Of a stretch of 64,000 nucleotides of DNA, positions 22,426-33,059 are shown one piece after another. How positions within the stretch are numbered: the stretch's first letter is position 1; every line of letters starts with the position of its first letter. This stretch comes from Patella vulgata (taxonomy: Eukaryota; Mollusca; Gastropoda; Patellidae): positions 63,622,702 through 63,686,701 of the forward strand of contig NC_065881.2 in the NCBI RefSeq assembly GCF_932274485.2. The letters are read 5' to 3'. The notes below the pieces were generated by a model that was not told the DNA's origin, did not search any database, and saw only the letters and a list, made by a program, of their open reading frames with translations. A program made the translations under genes and the position numbers.

Positions 22426-23159
22426 TGAGAATACAAGTAGACCTACGTGATTTTAATGTTACATTAAGTAGAGTCATTTCTTTACATTCGCCAGAATAAG
22501 TTACCACCTTTAATTAGAAGGTTGGATTAGGTCTATTGGAATTAAAGTGCCGTCTGCTTCGACTTAAACCGTTTGCAGGGTATCATTAGAACCAGAAAGA
22601 AAGACAGTGACAGATATTTTACGTCGCTGTAATTATTGTGTTTAAAGATCGGTTTTAGTTTGTTTTATGGTCATTTGAAGCATCGATGCTATTAAAGAAA
22701 GACTTGTAGCGATTTGGCGAATACCTGTTAGGCATTGATTCTTATTTCACGACATTATTCCTTTTATTTTCAAGAACTGCTTCCCAAAGATACCCTACAG
22801 AAAGTGCTGTTATTTTTAATTGTTTAGGAAACAATAGACTACTTTTGTAACATAATAGTTGATAGTTTACTATCAACGCCAAGGTAAGCCCCATCATTTT
22901 ATTTCATATTGACCTATATAGATAATAACACACAGATTTGTCATCATGAAATAAAATCGTAATTTAAGGAATGGATATTTACAAATAGACGTTAAAAGCA
23001 CAGCCCTTCATTAAAGCGGCTTTGAGTAAGATTAGATAAAGAGCTGATAGTTCTCGCTATCTGAAAATTCCAATCAAATTACTTTACTCTGAGCCCAGAT
23101 ATCGGCGATATTAAAGCCTAACCCCGGTTGTCATTACTACAAAGTCTTGATTATCCATT

Positions 23160-23320
23160 TTTACGTACCTAAATCTACCTATATCGCAGCCATCCGATGG
23201 CATCGAGAGTTGATTATGGTCTTGGTATGTTCATTAATGTCTATAATTAATAATTTGTATAACATTTCATTAATGTCTATAATTAATAATTTATATAACA
23301 GGCCTAAAGAAAGATTTAAC
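23160..23320 (-). mobile_element. partial TTAA-flanked MITE with internal 46-bp duplication
   Basis: Matches the reverse orientation of the family at 50092 and 58065 (GAGAGTTGATTATGGTCT, ATTAATGTCTA.TTAATAAT, GCCTAAAGAAAG). The block ATTAATGTCTATAATTAATA is present twice in tandem (about 23235 and 23270). Both ends are missing. Confidence 0.6.
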
Positions 23321-23866
23321 TGATGCTTAATATCTGTTAAAGTTACATAAGCCCTTATCTAAATATATGTATACTCCTCTGAACACCAATTCAGACTTTC
23401 ATACTGCGTTGGATTGTATACCAATGACGTGAGACATTATAGTCTGGTTATGTTATTTCTAACTTACCATTTTTCTCTGAAGGCAAATGTTGATGAATAT
23501 ATTGAGACACGATCTGTATGGGATAAAATTACAATTGACCAGAGTTGAATTAATGAAAATAAAGATCCGAATTAAACGCCAGTATTGAAACAAATGAGAA
23601 CGGTGTTCTTGAACCGAGTGATTAATAACGATGAATGAACACAGATTATTTGCTTCTATAAATGCTGCATATTATATAAAATTAATAGTGTTCGGATATT
23701 CGAACAAGAATACTATTCGAATATTGGACGGGTCTTGAAATTTGTATTCGAATACTATTCGAATACTATTCGAATATTTTCAATTCTTGATATTAATATA
23801 TTTAAAGTGGTTTATATTCAATTTATTATAATTTCTAATTAATTATGTGAACAATGCACAAGATTA

Positions 23867-24145
23867 TATTTTAGCAATTGCCAGTGTATCTTTTAAACTG
23901 CCAATCTGTACACAAGACCTCGGCCTTCCATGAAATCGCAACAAGTAGACGCGGACCTCGACCATACTCCAGTCAACTGCCATCTCCGTCAGATGCTCTT
24001 TTAGTTTATCCGAGGTATGTGAACCTGGACATGATTTCACTTCCAGAGTCTTAGCCACCATCTCACAATCTGGTGATACAAAATGAGCGGTTAAATTAAT
24101 GCAAGACTCATTTTGTTCATCTAATGTCCATACATCTGTGGTCAC
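23867..24145 (-). pseudogene. hAT transposase fragment, catalytic-core start
   Basis: Begins TTDVWTLDEQNESCINLTAH then FVSPDCEMVAKTLEVKSCPG SHT. The TTD.W......Y..LTAHF motif followed by PGSHT is the first catalytic-Asp region of hAT transposases. The C-terminal dimerisation region is absent, so it cannot be a working enzyme. Confidence 0.8.
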
Positions 24146-24183
24146 AGTGGCTAACTTCTGACTTGGGTCATTCCTGATTTGAC

Positions 24184-24381
24184 AATGAAATGAAATGAAA
24201 TGGGGTTTAACGTCCTACTGTTTTGCTCCGAACTGGGCTAATGAAGACGGGCATACGCCATACAGTGTGCTATGAGGGAAATTTTGCCCGGACAGCGGCA
24301 CTACGGCCTACTCTTATATCGAATTCCAACTGTCAAGGGATCTTTTACGTGCACGCCAATGTGTACACGGGACCTCCGTTT
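24184..24381 (-). mobile_element. SINE family A, 5'-truncated, inside hAT transposase
   Basis: Flanked by a 13-bp duplication TTCCTGATTTGAC (24171-24183, 24382-24394). The tail (ATGAAATGAAATGGGG) is on the left. The body is shared with the other family A copies up to the ACGTGCACGCC block. The insertion post-dates the hAT element. Confidence 0.92.
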
Positions 24382-24414
24382 TTCCTGATTTGACGTTCGT
24401 CGGAACGAACGGCA

Positions 24415-24708
24415 TCATAGATTTCTTCCATTCTTTTTTTTGAGTGTTTTACTTGACGGCAAATTGTGGGATGGATTCAGGGCTTCTACCAATTCCCGAA
24501 AATGGTCATTGTCAATAAGAGAGAGGGGCGGATAATGCTTGGCTACAAACTTTATCAGTTTCTCAGTGATGATTTTTGCTGCGCTGAATCTTACTTGATG
24601 TTGCCTGAAGAACTTTGTGTATAACTTTTTAATTGGCTGAATCTTGCCTGACCCCACGTCCCGTTCAGAGGAAGTATCTGGAGCTACGTAGCCATGTTTC
24701 AACTTCAT
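24415..24708 (-). pseudogene. hAT transposase fragment, N-terminal side
   Basis: Reads VRFSAAKIITEKLIKFVAKH, then YPPLSLIDNDHFRELVEALN and PSHNLPSSKTLKK. This is the hAT block in which a linker with P-x-S is followed by F..L...L.P...LPS...T, upstream of the catalytic core. The zinc-finger BED domain and true start are not visible. The frame is broken before the next fragment. Confidence 0.75.
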
Positions 24709-24749
24709 GTGGTTCCAAAAATTAGCCTTGATGTGATATTAGTCAAGAC

Positions 24750-24789
24750 CATGGAGGTGTATATATTATCAATATATACACCTCTATGA
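24750..24789. mobile_element. 40-bp inverted-repeat insertion with 7-bp TSD
   Basis: CATGGAGGTGTATATATT and its near-complement AATATATACACCTCTATG are separated by a few bases, between two copies of TCAAGAC (24743-24749, 24790-24796). It has the architecture of a very small MITE nested in the hAT element. Chance is possible but less likely given both features. Confidence 0.55.
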
Positions 24790-25394
24790 TCAAGACAGCC
24801 AACTCCATCGCGGAACTAACTGGCTAACCAAAGTAGGTAACATGCTACTAACAGAATAACTGTCTCTGAAGACGGTAGATCTATGTAGGGGTAGCACCCT
24901 TACAAGCTGTGGTTAGGTAATCTAAGTAAGCTTTGAATGTAAATGTGGCAAGGGAAGTCGCCTTTGATAATATTTGAGAGCAAATAGGTTAAATAATAGA
25001 TATTCGAAAATATTCGAATATGGTAATTGCTATTCGAATATTATATTCGACGAGCGAATATTCGAATATTCGTGCCGAACACTAAAAATTAACGTATGTT
25101 TGAAAATTTAGCTAGTTGGGAATGAAGAATTTTGAGTATCTTAGCTTATGGTCTCCTTATTATTTGTATATTTACGTGGGGGATTTTCCTGACACTGTTG
25201 TTTCTGCATGTATTCTTATCCAGTCTCATCTGCCTATATCAGGATCTTTAACTAGTACCACACTCGACCTTGCCTCTATTCAGTGGCTGCGTCCGTCGTC
25301 GGTGGTTGGAAGGGCAAAGCTGGGACAAAGTCCAAGGTTAAGGAGGCAAAGGCGCGAGCTTTAACTAGGCGTACGGGCCTCCCTAGAAATGTTT

Positions 25395-26560
25395 GAAAAA
25401 CAGACCGCCGGAAATGCAGTCTGGCAGTATTTCAGGCACTGGTCGTCGAGATAAATAGATCTGGGACCGGTTGCTCTAGCGGATCGTTATCTTGCTAAAG
25501 TATCGTTTGTTAACGGTCCGTTAACTTTCTGTGCTAGAAAGTCAATTTCATTATCTGTTAGCTAACGGATTGATTAAAGTTAATCCAAGAGAAGACCGAA
25601 TTTAAAATTTTTAAATTCAATGTACATGTATAACAATTTCATAGAAGTTAGTATTAACAAGAGACAGTGGGACAACTGTACAGTCTGTTCACAAAACTTA
25701 ATTAAGACAAAAAGATAACTGTAGAATTTACTACAAAAACACTATAAAATAACCATAGAATACTTTATTTTTCCTTTAGAAATTCTAGCATAAATCTGTA
25801 GGAAAAATTATGGGATTTGCACTACAGACAGAAACTGTAGAATATTTGGACCATTATTTCCTACAAGACCCCAACATTTGGTAGAATACTATATAATTTC
25901 ATCCTATAGAAAATGGAATAGCCCCCCATCGCCCAACCCTCTAGATTGTTCTATTAAAAATTACACTGGTAATCTATAACTTTTTGCTAAGGGTATACTT
26001 ATAATGAATGCCATCGTTAAACAGATAATGAGCCCAATACCTCCGTTAAATATAACGTAAAGTTAACGAGCTTCCAGCAACAGACTTTCTCTCCGTTAAA
26101 GATAACGATCCATTAACTCCATGTTAACGAGTAGTTAAAATGTAACGGAACTTTAAACAACCCGCCCCAGACCAGATACCACCTGTCGCCCGACCACTAG
26201 TTTACCTGACCAGAGAGGAAAGTGTCAAACGAACGGACTTACAAGCCCTTAAAAAGAGTTTACCAGATACCGCCTGTCGCCAAATCATTAGTTATCCGAC
26301 AGAGAGGAAAGTGTCAAATCAAAGTGAATGAATATTTTCGCCACGATATTTTGAGAAATAGACTGCAGCTTGGCAGTATTTCAGACACTGGTCGTTGAGA
26401 TAGAGCTTACCTGATACCGTCTGTCGCCAAATCACTAGCTTATCCGACCAGAGGGGATAGTGGCTAACGAACGGACTGGAAGAATCAAAGTGAATGAGTT
26501 TTCTCGCCGCGCTGAACCTATACCACAAAACTTTGAGGATCGTTAAAACACTTCTCAAGT
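25395..26560. repeat. local direct repeats around a possible inverted-repeat insert
   Basis: Blocks of GATACC(A/G)CCTGTCGCC and GACCAGAG.GGA..GTG recur at about 26165, 26265 and 26408. CTGGCAGTATTTCAG(G/A)CACTGGTCG occurs at 25421 and again at 26369. Between these, TAACG-rich ends (GGATCGTTATCTT near 25483 and AAGATAACGATCC near 26098) look like TIRs of an inserted element of about 0.63 kb. No coding sequence seen. Confidence 0.5.
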
Positions 26561-26773
26561 GGTTCACGTGTCATTGTTCATAGTAGGTTTACAGCAGGAT
26601 AGGCTTGGTAAGAATCTACAACATGCAAGTCTATGCGTGAGTCGGGATGTGGGATTTAATCACGGTAGAAGGTATTGGTTATCGAAACATATCACAAATA
26701 TTGCGAGGGGTGGGGTGGGGAGGGACAAACAGAGGGCGGGAGTATATCATCGAATTTATGAAACAAAATTGAA

Positions 26774-27127
26774 ATCTGATTAAATGTATCTATATTTCAT
26801 TTCGTTTTTTTTATACTTTCGATGGCGTACACGACACGAAGATCTGACCGGTTCTAGTGAAAGGTCGTGTCAGGGATCACACCAGTGGCTTTTGACCTAT
26901 GACGTCAGACATTGATTAATCAATCAGCGTTGACGCTTCCATTGCAGTGGTTTACCCACATTTCTGTGCATCGCCCGCCAAGAACTCGCCGTAACAGACC
27001 GTTTTTATTGGCTAATCCCTCACTTCAACCAGAATGCGTGCTATATAACAAATCTTTCAGATCCGAGTGTTGTGGTGACAAGAAAAACGGTATTTTGAAC
27101 TATAAAAAACGGAACGACATAGGATCT
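26774..27127. mobile_element. MITE-1 copy, right end degraded
   Basis: The left TIR AATCTGATTAAATG is followed by the family interior (TGACGTCAGACATTGATTAA, AACAGACCG). The right end stops within the TIR at CATAGGATCTG. Confidence 0.8.
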
Positions 27128-28016
27128 GAACTCGCCCGCCCCCCACCCAACAACTTATATAAATCAAGCGCTCCCTAACGCCAAGAGATCGGACAAGCTA
27201 CGCGTGCAACATTTGACGTCACTCGAGCAGACAGCTCTTAATCGTCAAAGTGACAATTAGTGACACCTTCGCATTATTGTCCTGTGCACGCTCCATGGGT
27301 GTTTTTCAAGGAATTCAGTAGAGAAATGAGCTTTTACAAATATAAGTTAGATGACAGCCAAATTTAGCCGACACGCCAGCTTAGTTTAGTGGTAAATGTT
27401 TAAAGTAGTTAAGTCTTTAAATCAACAGTGATATTGTGATCTTACCGGGAAAAAAAGGCTTCAGATATCCAATAATTAGGACAAAGTAAACATTTTACCA
27501 TTGGTACACGAATCGTGTACCAGAATGCGTTTCACCGCCATTTGTAACAAGGGACTCGAAGAACGAGGCTAGACATATTCCGCGTGTGATGTCAAACGTT
27601 GACGCCATTATTCTTACCTGGGAAGCATGCACAATAAATACAACCGATGTACACTGGAATAACCAGACATTAGAGATTACCATTCGATTGAGACTTCACG
27701 CGTATTTCGCCGAACATAACTGATTTGAAATTAGAGTAAAATTTCTAGCTCCTTTAAACTAAAACTAAAATGTCGACATAGTTATAGAACAATGGTAAAT
27801 AAAACAAATTGAAACACAGGGTAATTACTGACTAATTTGTCTGTTTGGTTTTATTTCGGACTTCCCTGCTTAACTACAAAGTGACACACACTAATCAACA
27901 ACTGTGTTTTATGTAATGGCTTCAAACCCGTGAGTCTGTTACATTCTTGTGGCGACTCGTTCTAACCACGCTTCAACCGCAGTATTGTACTTGTTGGTGT
28001 GGCGAAGTAATAAGTA
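27128..28016. other. unassigned sequence
   Basis: No gene recognised. A minus-strand open frame near 27495-27683 has no familiar motif. Confidence 0.35.
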
Positions 28017-28430
28017 TCGAAGCCTATAACTACCATTCATAATTACTATTTTTCGCCTCTTCAAAACACGAAAGTCGAAAAGTAGAAGTTGCGACAAAAT
28101 GTGAGGCGACAACACGCTATACAAGCCAAAATCAACTCGAAAATAGGAAATCAAGAAATAACACACAGCGATAATAGTGCCCCCCGTTTTTTCCTAATTT
28201 CTTATTTCGACTTGCATTTTGGCTTGTACACCGTCTTGTCGACTTTCGACTTAGTCATATTTTTGTATTTATTGCGCCAACACGCATACCAAGCCAAAAT
28301 GCAACTCGAAAAGTAGAAATTAGGAAATTAACACACCACGCTATTAGCGACTTTTCGCCTCGGAAGTTGTTGTAGTCTCAGTTTTTCAGGTCGCATTTGA
28401 ATACGCGCAATCAGGGCTCACACTGTATTT
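28017..28430. mobile_element. foldback element remnant, same family as 51236-52100
   Basis: The left end TATCGAAGCCTATAACTACC and the following AACACGAAAGTCGAAAAGTA match the TIR of the element at 51236. The interior (ACAAGCCAAAATGCAACTCG, CATTTGAATACGCGCAAT) also matches. The right TIR is missing; the sequence ends next to the big foldback element. Confidence 0.75.
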
Positions 28431-29090
28431 CATTCTTTTCTATGGTGGCTGATAGTGGCCATGTTAAATCTCGCCCTTTTCATAACGCGACAACACGACA
28501 TCACGACAGTATTGACGCAATCATACGACACTTTATTCTGTCGTATCATCGTGTTATTTTTATCGTAACGTCGAGATGTCGACTTATTGTCCTAGTCTCT
28601 TTCTACAAGTCACAAAAATACAGCTGTACTCATTACATCATATATAGGCCTAAGTAGTAGATTTGATAAATATAAAAGAGATAGTAGGACAGCGTTGATT
28701 AATTATTTGTTTTCTCAAAATAATGAAACATTTTGTGTCCACAAGTGAATTATATTTGGTATTATATTTAAAAAATCTAGAATTACAATAGCAGGACCAA
28801 AGTGAGTTAACTAAGTTAATTCCTTGAAGAAAAAGTGGTGTCGGGAGGTATCACACAAGTAAGCATTCATTGCCATGTGTACGACACCCACCAATATTTA
28901 TAGATGACTGGAGCGATAGTTTAAAAATGATTTCAGAAGACAGGGTGGGAAGGGGATTGTAAAAAAACCAAATCGGGTCACATTCTTTAAAATCACAGCA
29001 TTATCATAGTGCAGCACGTCACCCCAATAGTTGCAGGAGTCTTTTTTTTTTTTGAATGAGGTGGAGAAAACGATTCACAGCCTGTCATTG

Positions 29091-29297
29091 AGTCAACTGG
29101 CGTGGTTTTGAATCCCCGGTTGTACGTGACAAGGTGTAGGGTCGCCTGTCAAACCTCGTGGGTTTTCTCCGGGTCCTCCGGTTTCCTCCCACTGCTAAAG
29201 ACCCCTACGCGCAAACGATTTATTGAAATAAAATTAAACCATATATTAGTCCCGAAATGACCTAATTTGTGTCGAGTGGACGTTAAACCCCTCTCTC

Positions 29298-29333
<36 letters not shown>

Positions 29334-29336
29334 CCC
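29091..29336 (+). mobile_element. SINE family B, 5'-truncated, with (CT)n tail
   Basis: Contains a B-box-like GGTTTTGAATCCCCGG, the conserved body TCTCCGGGTCCTCCGGTTTC and a tail GTGGACGTTAAACC(CT)n. Nearly the same sequence is at 47354. It interrupts the left arm of the foldback element. Confidence 0.85.
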
Positions 29337-30164
29337 CATTTGACATCACTAATGGGATTGAGGCCTAGATGAGTAAAAATAGGCCCAGTAATATCTTCAA
29401 CTATGAACACACTCTAAAAGCCTCATACCCCCCCCCCCTCCCCCCACGTCACCCAAATAGATGCAGGAGTTTTTTTATGAGGTGGAGTAAACGATTCGCA
29501 GCCGTTATTGACCTTATCGCATATAGGCTTGCATCCGTTTGACATCACTGATGGGATTGGGGCCTAAATGAGTAAAAAAAGGCCAAGTAATATCTTCAAC
29601 TATGAATACACTCTAAAAGCCTCATACCCCCCCACCCCCACGTCTCTTATTTAGTTTTACAAATAATTCCAGAATCAATGAAATGGTATCAATGATGTTT
29701 GATACAACTGGAAAATAATATGTCAAAAATTGATTAAACATGAGAAATATTATTACATATTGAATCCGTATCAGTGATAACGTACATTTACTCAATATGT
29801 TCCTTCCAATGGATCATCATTTAACATGAAACAAGGAAAGCAGCGATCAAGAAAAAGATTTAAAAACACACACATTTCAATATGACAGTAGTGATTCGGT
29901 CATGCATTTACATTCGAGAGTGTCATGCTTTCTTTGAAAGTAATGATTGTGCCAAATTTGAACAAAGTCAGTTTACATTCGCGGCCTATAGGTAGAGTGT
30001 TGACAGATCAAACGTACAAAAAAACAAAGAAAAAACCAGACCTATAAAAATATATTTCTAAAACTCTTTTAATTTTGAAATAATATTGTTTTCGCGTGTG
30101 CTAAGTGTTTCAGCGAATACATGTAGTTACAGAAAGGGTCTTGTAGATTAAGACTATAGCGCAT

Positions 30165-30275
30165 ATGCAGTTTCAAACTTCCGAGACGACAAGTCGACAA
30201 GTCGATGATACGACAAAACCAAACTGTCGTATCATCGACTTGTCGACTTGTCGTCTCGGAAGTTTGAAACTGCAC
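30165..30275. repeat. palindromic centre A of the foldback element
   Basis: Bases 30165-30215 and 30222-30275 are near-perfect reverse complements (TCCGAGACGACAAGTCGACA and its complement) separated by a few bases. Pairing continues outward to about 29930 and 30497. Confidence 0.92.
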
Positions 30276-30499
30276 ATGCGCTATAGTCTTAATCTACAAG
30301 ACCCTTTCTACAACTATTCGCTAAAACACTTATCACACGTGAAAACAATATAATTTCAAAATTAAAAAAGGTTTAGAAAATATATTTTCATAGATCTGTT
30401 TTTTTTAAGGTGTTATCTGTCAACCCTCTGGTATAACTACAGACTGCGGAACTAGATGTTCAAATTTGGCATAATCATTACTTTCAAAGACAGGATGGC

Positions 30500-31198
30500 A
30501 TGAAATGAAATGAGATGGAGTTTAACGTCCTACTGTTCTCTCCTAAACTGGGCTAAAGACGACGGGCATACGCCATACAGTGTGCTATGAGGGAATTTTG
30601 CCCGGGAAGCGGCGCTACGGCCCGCTCTTATATCGAAATCCAACTGCCAAGGGATCTTTTACGTGCACGCCAATGTGTACACGGGACCTCGGTGTTTCGT
30701 CCCATCCGAACGACTAGACAAGGGGGAACCACGCCGGTAAATCTTGATGAATTTTGTCGGCCAATGCAGGGATCGAACCAATCTGTGAAAAAAGTCGTCT
30801 AATATCTCTGTAAAAGATGACTGTTTTCAACACATGCAATCACGTCACGCGGTGTCAATCATTGGACCAATGGCGCGTGCATTGTTTATATAAGACGTAA
30901 CTGCTTCGGGTAGAATGATGCCTTTTACTCATTTTAATACCCATTTACGCTACATATGAAATATTTTTTACCTACAAATACTTCAAATGTCTTTATTTAT
31001 TTTTCTAATACATAAAAAAAAATTTTTTAGAATTAAATTTGTCGGAGGAATAATGTTAATATTGGGGACTCATTAAGTCGCATCGATGTCATTCTTATCA
31101 GAGGCCTAGCGAATATTCACTTCTGATCAGTGTGGGATCGAACACCCGACCTCCAGGCTAGCTAGTCAGCGTCTTGCCCACGTAGCCACGCGATCCTG
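30500..31198 (-). mobile_element. SINE family A, split by a nested MITE
   Basis: The tail starts at 30500 (ATGAAATGAAATGAGATGG). The body runs to GGGATCGAAC at 30778 and resumes at 31135 with the head (ACCCGACCTCCAGGCTAGCT, AGCCACGCGATCC). The foldback arm continues after 31198 (GTAAATACATGACCGAACCA), so the SINE lies inside the arm. Confidence 0.8.
30779..31134. mobile_element. MITE with 9-bp TSD, nested in the SINE
   Basis: Flanked by GGATCGAAC (30770-30778, 31135-31143). Begins CAATCTGTG and ends CAGTGTG. Shares its whole length, inverted, with 61831-62207. It contains CCAATGGCGCGTGCATTGTT and TATATAAGACGTAAC. A 9-bp duplication suggests a Mutator-like origin. Confidence 0.85.
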
Positions 31199-31249
31199 TG
31201 AAAGGATGATACTCTCGGGTGTAAATACATGACCGAACCAGTACTGTCA

Positions 31250-31495
31250 TATTGAAGACGGGCATACGCCATACTATGAGCGAAATTTTGCCAGGACAGC
31301 GCACTATGGCCTACCATTATATCGAATTCCAACTACCAAGGGATATTTTACGTGCCAGGCCCTCTGTCCAGCACAACTGACAAGACCTCGTCGGAAAATC
31401 TGGATGAACTTTCTCGTCCAATGAAGGGATCGAACACCCAGCTTTCGGGTTACCGAACCAACGTCTTACCTGCCTAGACACTGCGACTCCCCCGC
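31250..31495 (-). mobile_element. SINE family A fragment with internal deletion
   Basis: Contains GAAGACGGGCATACGCCATA, TATATCGAATTCCAACT and, on the right, a tRNA-like head (ATCGAACACCCAGC, minus strand). The middle block is shortened. It sits between the two palindromic units. Confidence 0.7.
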
Positions 31496-32109
31496 AAAAT
31501 ATCAAGCACCAAAAACAATGGATCGAGGCCTAGATGATTACACACTATGAAAGCCTCATACGCCCCCCCCCCACGTCTCTTATTTTGTTTTACAAATAAT
31601 TTCAGAATCAATAAAATGATATCAATGATGTTTGATACGACTGAAAAATAACATGTATAGCATTGATTAAACAACATAGGTAGTAATGAGAAATATTACA
31701 TATTGAATCCGTCTTAGTGATAGCGTAGATTTACTCAATACTTCTTTCCAATAGATCATCATTTAACTTGAAACAAGGGAAACAGTCGATCGAAGAAAAC
31801 AGATTTTTTTTAAAAAAAAAAACAGGTTTCAGTGTGACAGTAGTGCTTCGGTCATGCATTTACCTCCGAGAGTGCCATCCTTTCTTTGAAAGTAATGATT
31901 GTGCCAAATTTGAACAAATTCCATCTAGATTCGCGGCCTGTAGGTAGAGTGTTGACAGATCAAATGTAAAAAAAACAAAAACCCCAGACCTATAAAAATA
32001 TATTTTCTTAAACTCTTTTAACTTTGAAATTATATTGTTTTCACATGTGCTAAGTGTTTTAGCGAATATTTATAGAAGGGTCTTGTAGATAAAGACTATA
32101 GCGCATGTG

Positions 32110-32600
32110 CAGTTTTAAACTTCCGAGACGACAAGTCGACAAGTCGATGATACGACAGTTTCGCTTTTTGTCGTGCCGTCGTATCATCGACTTGTCGTGG
32201 CGATAAGTCGATGATACGACAGCACGACAAAATAAGGTCGATGATACGACAAAATCAGACGATCTTACGACAGTTTGTTCTGTCGTAAGATCGCCCGATT
32301 TTATCGTAAGATCGTGTGATTTTGTCGTGCCGTCGTATCATCGACTTGTCGTGGCGATAAGTCGATGATACGACGACACGACAAAATCACACGATCTTAC
32401 GACAAAATCACGCGATCTTACGACAGAACAAACTGTCGTAAGATCGCGTGATTTTGTCGTGTCATCGACCCGATTTTGTCGTGCCGTCGTATCATCGACT
32501 TATCGCCACGACAAGTCGATGATACGACGGCACGACAAAAAGCGAAACTGTCGTATCATCGACTTGTCGACTTGTCGTCTCGGAAGTTTAAAACTGCACA
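32110..32600. repeat. palindromic centre B with alternating complementary words
   Basis: Words such as GTCGTATCATCGACTTGTCG, GATAAGTCGATGATACGAC and TCGTAAGATCGTGTGATTTT alternate with their own complements. The whole block is also one palindrome centred near 32354. Confidence 0.92.
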
Positions 32601-32969
32601 GTGCACATGCGCTATAGTCTTAATCTACAAGACCCTTTCTATAACTATTCACTAAAACACTTAGCACATGTGAAAATAATATAATTTCAAAATTAAAATA
32701 GTTTTAGAAAATATATTTTTATAGGTCTGGGTTTTTTTTTACGTTTTATCTGTCAACACTTTACCTACAGGCCGCGAATCTAGATGGACTTTGTTCAAAT
32801 CTGGCACAATCATTACTTTCAAAGAAAGGATGACACCCACAGATGTAAATGCATGACCGAACCACTACTATAATATTGAAACTTGTTTTTTAAAATCTTT
32901 TTTTCTTCGATCGGCTGCTTCCCTTGTTTTCAAGTTAAATGGTGATCCATTGGAAGGAACATTTTGAGT

Positions 32970-33059
32970 AAATGTATCATTGATACGGATTCAAAATGTA
33001 ATATTTACTACCCTAAATGTATCATTGATACGGATTCAAAATGTAATATTTACTACCCT
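32970..33059 (+). repeat. 45-bp tandem duplication in right arm
   Basis: AAATGTATCATTGATACGGA and the following 25 bases occur twice back to back, identical. The matching left arms carry one copy, so the duplication is later than the palindrome. Confidence 0.9.

Larger units (their letters stand above)
23686..25084 (-). mobile_element. hAT transposon, non-functional, with nested inserts
   Basis: TIRs TAGTGTTCGG / CCGAACACTA are flanked by a perfect 8-bp duplication AAAATTAA (23678-23685, 25085-25092). Sub-terminal arrays of ATTCGAATA lie at both ends (23695-23780, 25000-25065). The interior has two minus-strand hAT transposase fragments separated by a SINE. At 1.4 kb it is far shorter than a full hAT element. 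Confidence 0.92.

Noticed and set aside
29149-29349. Frames containing ER-ER-ER or LSLSLS runs (also 35350-35672, 47556-47807)
   Set aside because: They are translations of CT microsatellite tails.
32110-32600. CRISPR-like array in the foldback core
   Set aside because: The words are self-complementary and irregularly spaced, there are no unique spacers, and the context is animal DNA.
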